From Symbiodinium natans (lineage: Eukaryota; Sar; Dinophyceae; Suessiales; Symbiodiniaceae), in contig CAJNDS010000732.1 in assembly GCA_905221605.1 (NCBI GenBank), positions 1 through 64,000 on the forward strand: DNA of 64,000 bases, read 5' to 3'. Position numbers and translations under genes: made by a program. This document shows, one piece after another, positions 58,031 through 64,000 of the stretch. The notes under the pieces were generated by a model. That model did not search any database. It saw only the letters and a list, made by a program, of their open reading frames with translations, and was not told the origin of the DNA. The first letter of the stretch is position 1. Each line of letters begins with the position of its first letter.

Positions 58031-58724
58031 GTGATGAAGATGCTTCCAGAGGCAGGCTTTGTATGTCATACCTTGATACTTTGGAGCGATCGGAATCCCA
58101 AGCCGAAAGACCTCGACAGCCTTCAAGCATTTTCAAGCCCCAATTGCAAAACCAAATTCCAAGATGTGCTAGGCCCGAAAAGATGGGTGGGTTAAGCCCT
58201 ACTTACTTGTTATGATGACTCAGGAAAACAACAACTACAAGCTGATGACAGACAGCTTCAAGCGTGAAAGCTGCAGTCAAAGACTCCAAGCAGCGACGGC
58301 GCAGGCTGGGCTTACCAGTAGGCTTCTCACAAGTTTGGACTCTTCGCACCTGGAGCAATGCCGCTGCTGGTGCTCAGGTCGTGCAATTTCTCTTGAAACT
58401 GCAGTGTTCAGACGTGGGATGCTCAGCATCTGCAATCTAAACCTGAGAATGTCCCCGCAACTCGAAGAAAAGCGTACATTGCCAACTCCAAGGCCTGCAC
58501 CAGCAGCTTCTTGTCACGAGTGCTTCACCGCTCCTTCGCAGTCTAAGGTGCAAGCCAAGCGCAAAGTTCTGGAGCCACAGCCTCTTGAGAGCAGTCCTGC
58601 CAAACTTGTGCTGGAACTCGACACTTTGCATCTTCCGTTGCTGGTGCAGCGTCCAAGCCCATACCCTGCTGAACTAAATGCCTCCGCCCTCGACCCTATC
58701 AACCCTAAGCCCTGGATCTCCTAG
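58031..58724 (+). CDS. Candidate gene, C-terminal part
   Basis: A 52-codon block 58031-58186 follows CCAGCCAG and reads VMKMLPEAGFVCHTLILWSD..., ending LGPKRW before GTGGGT. In phase, the frame 58224-58724 (within an open frame from 58212) follows ACTCAG, begins ENNNYKLMTDSFKRES and ends ALDPINPKPWIS before TAG; its second half is proline/serine/lysine-rich. The intervening intron would be only 37 bases, so they may instead be separate exons with other partners. Another frame from ATG 57982 (MRDVESELRACACCQPGDE...) overlaps the first block. No domain recognised. Confidence 0.35.
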
Positions 58725-59202
58725 AAGCTTTGCACCCGGATCCAGTACCCGTGCTCTGAGGTGCTTTCTCAGTTGGATCAAGTATACGAACTTGCAGGTC
58801 GGCGGTGCGATGTGGCTTCTCTGTGCTGAAGTGGAGTCGAGACATTTTTTTTAGCGTAGGGCCATGAGTTGCAAACTGTTCATTTTGGAGTTTTAGCTCC
58901 TTTGAGAGACTCAAAAGACAGGGATGGCTGTGCGGAGTGCTACTCGTTCCTCCATGTCTTAGACGCAACAAAACCCCGAACCCGCAGGCCAACGAGATCG
59001 CGCAGAACCCGTTCATTCCAGAATGTTTCAAGTATGTCGTTTTGCCCTCGGTCCTGTGAACAGAGTACAAAATTGGTGCGTGCTGGTGGGTGAGGGTTCT
59101 CGGTTTAAGCCTGAAGGTTTGGATTTGGCCCCCCAAGCCTGAGGATGTAGGACCGGAAGTTATGTGTCGGTGCTTCGTCAAAGAGCTATGTGAAGAGCCC
59201 AA
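58705..59202 (-). CDS. Candidate 165-residue open frame, minus strand
   Basis: An uninterrupted minus frame begins MGSSHSSLTKHRHITS (a glycine at position 2 would allow N-myristoylation) and ends in a basic tail before a stop at 58705, overlapping the end of the plus candidate by 20 bases in convergent orientation. No domain recognised; it may be fortuitous. Confidence 0.25.
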   Translation of the reverse strand: MGSSHSSLTKHRHITSGPTSSGLGGQIQTFRLKPRTLTHQHAPILYSVHRTEGKTTYLKHSGMNGFCAISLACGFGVLLRLRHGGTSSTPHSHPCLLSLSKELKLQNEQFATHGPTLKKMSRLHFSTEKPHRTADLQVRILDPTEKAPQSTGTGSGCKASRRSRA

Positions 59203-59584
59203 AGCATCCTAGACCCAGGTCGAGGGCGGCGAGCTCAGTGAGACGGCCACGGACATTATTATCGAGGTCTCACACTAGCGCTCTTTTGAGGGTTCCTAGA
59301 TGACCTTCGCAGGCTTCTTTTTCAGGTTCTATCGTTCTCTTGCCCTAAATCCTGAGTCCTTGAGCCCCAAAGAATTGAGGACTCATTGAGGATGTGGGTT
59401 AGAGATGGTTAGGGAATGTTAGGGGACCTCTTGTATCGGGGGGATCGAGGAGAACCAACCAGGCCCTCACTGAGGCGGCATGTCTGAGTTTTTGGGCCTG
59501 CAAGGCTTGTCCCAATCAACAGTGCACGAACGAACGCACAGATGCGCCGCGCACACAGACACACATACTCTCTATGTTGCACAG

Positions 59585-60063
59585 CTGTTGCACAATATTC
59601 CGTCAGAAGTACAAGTGGTGGAGCTTCGATGGCTCGCTCCGGTAGGTCGAAGGTCGTGTAGAATCGTGGTACGCAAGGTGCTGTTGGAGTATCTTGGAGG
59701 TGTGTTGTTTTTTGTTTCTCGCTGTTCGGGTCTATGCTGGCACACAAGAGGAGAGCCGGCTTGCACCAGGTACTGCGAATGTGCAGCCAAGATTTTTCGG
59801 TGTACCAGCCAGTGATCCAGGCAACTGATGCTTGTGCTCTTGGAAGCTGTTTACGTGTTCGCCTTGCTGAGAATGAGAGCAAGATTGCCGTCTGCAAGCT
59901 GAGTTTAGGGGTTTGGCCTAGCCTGCCTTGCAGCCAAGTCCATCTACGCAGCAGGCGTGAATTGCCGGCACTCCGGAACAAGCGAACCCCTTGGGTCGAA
60001 CCCTGCTCTAACTTACACCCCCTACCTGGAGCGAGGTCATCCTCAGTCAGCTTGGCGGGCTGA
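59585..60063 (+). CDS. Candidate exons, plus strand
   Basis: Block 59585-59641 follows TTGCACAG and reads LLHNIPSEVQVVELRWLAP before GTAGGT, a strong donor, phase 0 at both ends. Further on, the frame 59734-60063 reads SVYQPVIQATDACALGSCLR and VRLAENESKIAVCKLS, protein-like text with an internal CCAG. The connection between them is not resolved. A competing 261-codon frame is open on minus (59409-60194), with many arginine, leucine and cysteine residues and no domain. Confidence 0.3.
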
Positions 60064-60634
60064 GGCGCCCGATGGTTTCTGTGTTGTTTTGACGCGGGGC
60101 CAGGTATGTTCAGACAGAGCGTGTGGGGGATGTGGAGAGAGCCACCCTGGTGACACAGCTCGATTGGCAGGCCACTTAAGAACCCCTTAAACAACTGTTG
60201 ACTTTCCGTACATGCCCAAGCCCCAGCATATTGGACATGATCAGCTATTTAAGAACGGGCTAACGATGCGTCAAGCTCGGTGTTCACGAACGTCTTCCCA
60301 TTATCCATGCTGTGATTTCTTCCCAGTTGCCACCATGCATGCTACGGGATCTGCTAGTGAACACGGAGTTGTTTAGTACTCTGTTCGTGAACAATTTTGT
60401 CAAGTTTAGCTGGGACTACGGCTCGTACCCCCCTCCTCCCCAGATCGAACGGGCATGTTTTTCTCGTTAGTTGTTTGAAATCAGGACTGGGACACGAGAC
60501 CAGCCGCCAAAGAGATCCACTCTAAACACGAAGACCTTCAGCCCACTCGACAGGACCAAGTTCGAAGCTTTACTCAACCGCGGTACCGAAGCGGCGCTGG
60601 ATGCAGACCAGGCCCTTGGTTGAGTAGGAGGGTT
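60064..60634. other. Unassigned
   Basis: No recognisable frame except the end of a minus frame 60467-60715 that runs through the miniature element and is probably not coding. Confidence 0.45.
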
Positions 60635-60720
60635 GGGATGTGCCCCCTTATAGCAGCCGCTATGGTAGGGGGTACTAAATTCCCTTTTAAGGACTGTTCG
60701 TATAAGGGGGAACATCTGAA
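60635..60720. mobile_element. Miniature inverted-repeat element, copy 2, with flanking duplication
   Basis: Ends GGGATGTGCCCCCTTATA and TATAAGGGGGAACATCT pair as imperfect terminal inverted repeats; the core has TAGGGGGTACT as in the copy at 48.9 kb. The 10-bp word TAGGAGGGTT stands immediately left (60625-60634) and right (60721-60730), a probable target-site duplication. Ten bases would fit a Mutator-like transposase (9-11 bp) rather than Tc1 or hAT types; that assignment is inference. Confidence 0.75.
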
Positions 60721-60730
60721 TAGGAGGGTT

Positions 60731-61485
60731 TCATTCCGGGTTTATGGTAAATCCCGTGTCGCTTTGTGTGCAAATGTGTTTCTTGCAGGTTGCTTCTGGG
60801 CAGATGGTAGTTAGGTCGGCTTCTTGCAGTGTGTTTATGTTCTGATTTTAACACTCGCTTCATTCAGTTGTTTGATGGACAAGTCTGAACCTTGAACTCT
60901 GTACTCCCGAAGCTGTCCGTGGGAAATGAGTTCTGGGTCGCTTTCATGCCCAGGATGGGCTACTGCAAATATGTCGCATCTATGCCCGGGGACCGAGAGA
61001 AAGCCGCCGTGGTTCTGTGTTTTTAGGCGTTTCGGGGGCTTTCAAGCGCAGTTGGACTTCGGCACTCTGTGCAGGCCTTGGGTCCAGAGTATCCCTTGAG
61101 GATCTAGTGTCAGGCTTTTCGGGATTTCCAGCCTGCAACATGCCGACGTCGGCATGTTTTTCGGTTCAGTGGCGTTCGCATGCGCCTGACTCGGAGCTAT
61201 GTTGTGCATGTTGGGGTGAGTGTCATGTCATTGCAGTTTGAGTGCTCAACCCGAAAACGTTGTGAAACAGGAAGTACCCCAAGCATGTCTGTAGACCTCT
61301 TCACAAAGAAATCCAGACCAAAGAAAGCAAACAAATGCTCCCTGCCAACTCGTTCCAACCAAGGGGTGTGAATGGAGAGCAGGTGTAGTTTGGTCCGTTC
61401 TGGCATCTGTTTGAATGCTGAGGTTTACGGCAATGGGGTTGTATCAGATTTGCCGCACCTTCTGCTCGCCAGGTGCTTCTTCAGC
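60731..61485. other. Unassigned; overlapping frames on both strands
   Basis: Plus 61180-61371 (after a TTGCAG acceptor at 61238, lysine-rich end) and minus 61197-61406 are both open and both read like protein. I cannot choose. Confidence 0.35.
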
Positions 61486-61521
61486 CCTTAGGTCCCTTAG
61501 GTCCCTTAGGTCCCTTAGGTC
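61486..61521 (+). repeat. 9-bp tandem repeat TAGGTCCCT, four copies
   Basis: Four consecutive units, the last missing one base. Confidence 0.95.
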
Positions 61522-61742
61522 CTATGCTCCCTGGAGACTTCGGCGTGATAAAAGGATCCTCAAAGCTGCGGGAGGTGGAGACAGGTGAGTGCTTAGTGCC
61601 CATCATCATGCAGCAGAGCCGCGGCCTGGGATGCTGGTGTCTGTAACCGGTCTGTGCCAATCCAAACCCGGGAAATTCGTGTGTTGGCTAGTGTTGCCTA
61701 GTGTATGCTTGTGTGTTCCTACTGCTTCTCGTCCAGCTTCAG

Positions 61743-61836
61743 GGTGATTGTGTAAATGCTTGCCGCAAAGTAGGCACGAACACCGCCTCTAAGCCTTCAG
61801 CGCCAGCCCAAAGCCCCCTGCAACTAAGCCCCGAAG
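61743..61836 (+). CDS. Candidate isolated exon
   Basis: It follows a long pyrimidine tract and CTTCAG, reads GDCVNACRKVGTNTASKPSA and continues proline/serine-rich to GAAG before GTAGCA (phase 0 in, phase 1 out). Partner exons not found. Confidence 0.25.
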
Positions 61837-62691
61837 GTAGCAATAAGCCTAAGTGCTTCAACCTCTTACTTGCGTTCAATCCCGGCATGTAGGTTAGTCC
61901 GACTAGTTTATCGGTAAGCCCGCTCTTGATTGACATGGCGGCATTCATGCAAAGCAAAGAGAACTTCGGAACTCCCAAAGCAGAGAAGCCCCTCAACCCG
62001 AACCCTTGAGGTTCCGAGCAAGAGGTGGTGTTCATCCTCCAGGCCCGAAAAGCATGACTGGGTTCTACAATGTGCCGTGTCCATCTGCACCGACTGGAAT
62101 TGGGCCCTGAGAAGACGGCCATACCAACGAACAATGAGAAGCCAAACACACAGTAAACAGTACTAGGCGATGTAAGACAATCACGCTGCGTGAGAGCTAG
62201 ATAGAGGCGGGGGATCGGAAACTAGACTTCATTTGCTTTTTAGGAGGTTTATGTAGAACTTTTGACCAGAGCAGAGCTTTGAGGGTTCGCCGTTTTTCTC
62301 ACATTTCAACAATAAGCCCCGGACGCAAATCGGCATATGGAAATATACAGAGAGCATTGGCAATGCAAGGTCAGCACATGCAAAAATCCAGAAGTGTGCC
62401 GAAGTGTTCTGTTTGGAGAGCCCGCAGGTGATCTTGCGCTGTACCGACCTGCCCTCGCAGGAGTCAGAGATTTCATCAGTCTCACTCTTGGGGGGGGTTT
62501 ACTTGGGTTTGCCTCTGGGCTCAGAGAGTTGGGGTTCGCCTGGTTCGCCTGGTCCGCATGTGGCTGACAGTGATCGTGTTGGCTCTTGTGCACTTGTGCC
62601 TCCGTGCAAAAGAAGTCAGCTCTAAAATCCATTTTCCTCTATCGTCTCTCTCTTTTATCCTGGCCCTCAACCCCACTCTAACAACCTGCAG
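61837..62691. other. Unassigned
   Basis: Open frames of 70-136 codons on both strands without recognisable domains. Confidence 0.4.
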
Positions 62692-63214
62692 GAGATTTGT
62701 TCGATCCCCCTGGAGTTCTGGCATCGGCTGGCCAACGAAGTCTGCCGGCAAGAGCCCCAAGGGAGGTGGAGAGATCATTATGGCCAAGGTTTTAGCACCC
62801 TGACAGCTCCTGTTGCTCATGGATCGATCATACGGCTTGAGGACACGAAGCCAGTTGTGGCCATCGCTATAAGAGTGGGAAAGTACAAGTCCCGCAAACA
62901 CGTCGCAGAGTTTAGTGCAAAAGTCGGTTTAATCGATCTGGAGACTGTGGTTGGGGGTTCGGTAGTCCGAGGAGTTGTTGCTGGGTTTAGTTGCGTGGGG
63001 CGAAGCTGGGCAGCCCTCTCACATGTGGTTCTCCAGGGAAACCCGACCTGTCAGGCATCCTGAGAACGACGTCAAGATCGACCAGCCTGGCACCAAAAGA
63101 AACCAATTCAGTGCTGCCATGCAGAAAAAACAGCCATGTGTCTTCAAGGTTCGTGAGAATCACTCTGTCGATCTCTGGCAACACTGCGTCAAGTTCGCAA
63201 CACCTATGACATGA
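62692..63214 (+). CDS. Candidate exons, plus strand
   Basis: A block from 62692 follows a very pyrimidine-rich stretch and CTGCAG and reads EICSIPLEFWHRLANEVCRQ to about 62788. From 62807 another frame reads IIRLEDTKPVVAIAIRVGKY and continues open to 63063; a third, ending at stop 63214, reads ENDVKIDQPGTKRNQFSAAM and VRENHSVDLWQHCVK. The gap between the first two blocks (18 bases) is too small for an intron, so boundaries differ or there is a frameshift. Minus 62987-63184 is open too. Real coding is likely somewhere here, but structure is unresolved. Confidence 0.3.
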
Positions 63215-63776
63215 CGCCCAGGTTTCAGGGAGTATACAAAGAACTGCTCAGTGGGAGCCTTATACATGCTGGGACGAGGAACGCCTTTGTTAAGTCTCAG
63301 GCCTGCCTGGCGCATGCGGTAGTCAGAGTCTAAACTCTAAATGCCCAGTGACAATGGAGCCGCACTTTAAGCCTTTCCAGTGTGCGTGTGCACACGTGCA
63401 TAGGCGATGCGGGTGGCGTGGGTGGCGTGGGTGCGAGGGCGCGTATGTGCATTCAGATTCAGGTTGTTGAGTGTGGTAACTTCAAGGAGGCTTGAGAGGG
63501 AATGGTTCTCGATGCAATTGGTAGCCGTCAAGCACAGTTGTGCATGAGTTCTTTCGTTTGTTGCATCCTCGAACCTCCACCACCACATTGAACCTAATCA
63601 ATCCTTCACGCCCAGGCATTTCCATTCGGAGGTGCACACTTAGCGCCACACAGGATCCTTTCCTGGCAGATGACGCATCTCGGATAGCATTTGCACATGA
63701 TGTTTTGTATTGATGTTTTGCTTTTTTAATTTGAGTTTGAAGTTCAGGGCTTGACATAGCCACATTCTCCAACACT
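63215..63776. other. Unassigned
   Basis: Nothing recognisable; a GTGGGTGGCGTGGGT-like GC-rich run lies near 63410-63440 and two minus frames (73 and 97 codons) have no domain. Confidence 0.45.
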
Positions 63777-63837
63777 TTAAGGGTTTAGGGTTTAGGGTCT
63801 AGGGCTTAGGGCATAGGGTTTAGGGTTTAGGGTTTAG
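63777..63837 (+). repeat. Interstitial telomere-like TTTAGGG tract
   Basis: About eight TTTAGGG-like units, three of them altered (TCTAGGG, CTTAGGG, CATAGGG), the longest such tract in one orientation in the window. Confidence 0.9.
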
Positions 63838-64000
63838 GAACTTCAAGCCCGAAACTCCGAAATCAAAAGCTCCCCGGTTCACCGTTGCCCTGTGGGGTTC
63901 ATCCTTTGACTGCCTTTCTCGACTCGATCACGCTGTCTTCTCAGCTGGGGGGGTCCAGAGGGTCCAGTGTTCACGGTCACAACCGAAGATCTTGTTCAGT

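Noticed and set aside
62692-62806. Two exon blocks joined by an 18-base intron
   Set aside because: Such an intron is too short to be spliced; the blocks are reported only as a coding region of unresolved structure.
1-64000. Dinoflagellate spliced-leader relics, tRNA, rRNA, snRNA and CRISPR arrays
   Set aside because: I looked for the spliced-leader 3' end, tRNA T-loops, U6 core and regular spaced repeats and found none that hold up. A covariance-model search would be decisive.

Overview
This window looks like nuclear DNA of a dinoflagellate, most likely from the Symbiodiniaceae group; the exact genus is not decidable from the sequence. Evidence: no long open reading frames outside repeats; scattered short tracts of the 7-base telomere unit TTTAGGG; short exon-like coding blocks bordered by GT, GC and GA donors with AG acceptors, the mixed donor use known from dinoflagellates; a decayed Ty1/copia-like retroelement of the dinoflagellate type; and fragments of two non-LTR retrotransposon families.

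Layout. 0-31 kb: mostly unassigned sequence with short tandem repeats, hairpin elements and candidate exons on both strands (clearest: plus strand 2.57-3.03 and 27.08-27.75 kb; minus strand 18.1-20.8, 24.3-25.6 and 28.4-28.7 kb). 31.2-36.6 kb: a minus-strand gene of about a dozen short exons encoding a long, almost proline-free, coiled-coil-like chain; this is the best supported cellular gene. 38.0-39.2 kb: a strand-asymmetric A/C minisatellite. 39.8-41.6 kb: AT-rich tandem repeats. 41.6-47.0 kb: the copia-like element (Gag-like, protease-like, a 2-oxoglutarate/Fe(II) dioxygenase-like domain, integrase and reverse transcriptase remnants), broken by frameshifts and a stop. 47.4-49.1 kb: A/T- and G-rich repeats, a head-to-head telomere-repeat junction and a miniature inverted-repeat element. 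49.1-54.1 kb: a patchwork of non-LTR retrotransposon fragments in alternating orientation. 56.4-63.2 kb: several plus-strand candidate exons, another miniature element with a 10-bp flanking direct repeat, and telomere-like tracts.

How parts relate. The most interesting item is the HxD...H dioxygenase-like domain inside the copia-like polyprotein, because dinoflagellate DNA is rich in the modified base 5-hydroxymethyluracil and the enzymes making related bases in other protists belong to the same broad superfamily. This copy is dead, but its architecture is clear.

Limits. Exon calls were made by eye from reading frame, splice dinucleotides and phase. Helix-coding exons often look helix-like on the opposite strand too, and many random frames look protein-like, so single-exon calls are tentative. 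No tRNA, rRNA, snRNA or spliced-leader sequence was recognised.
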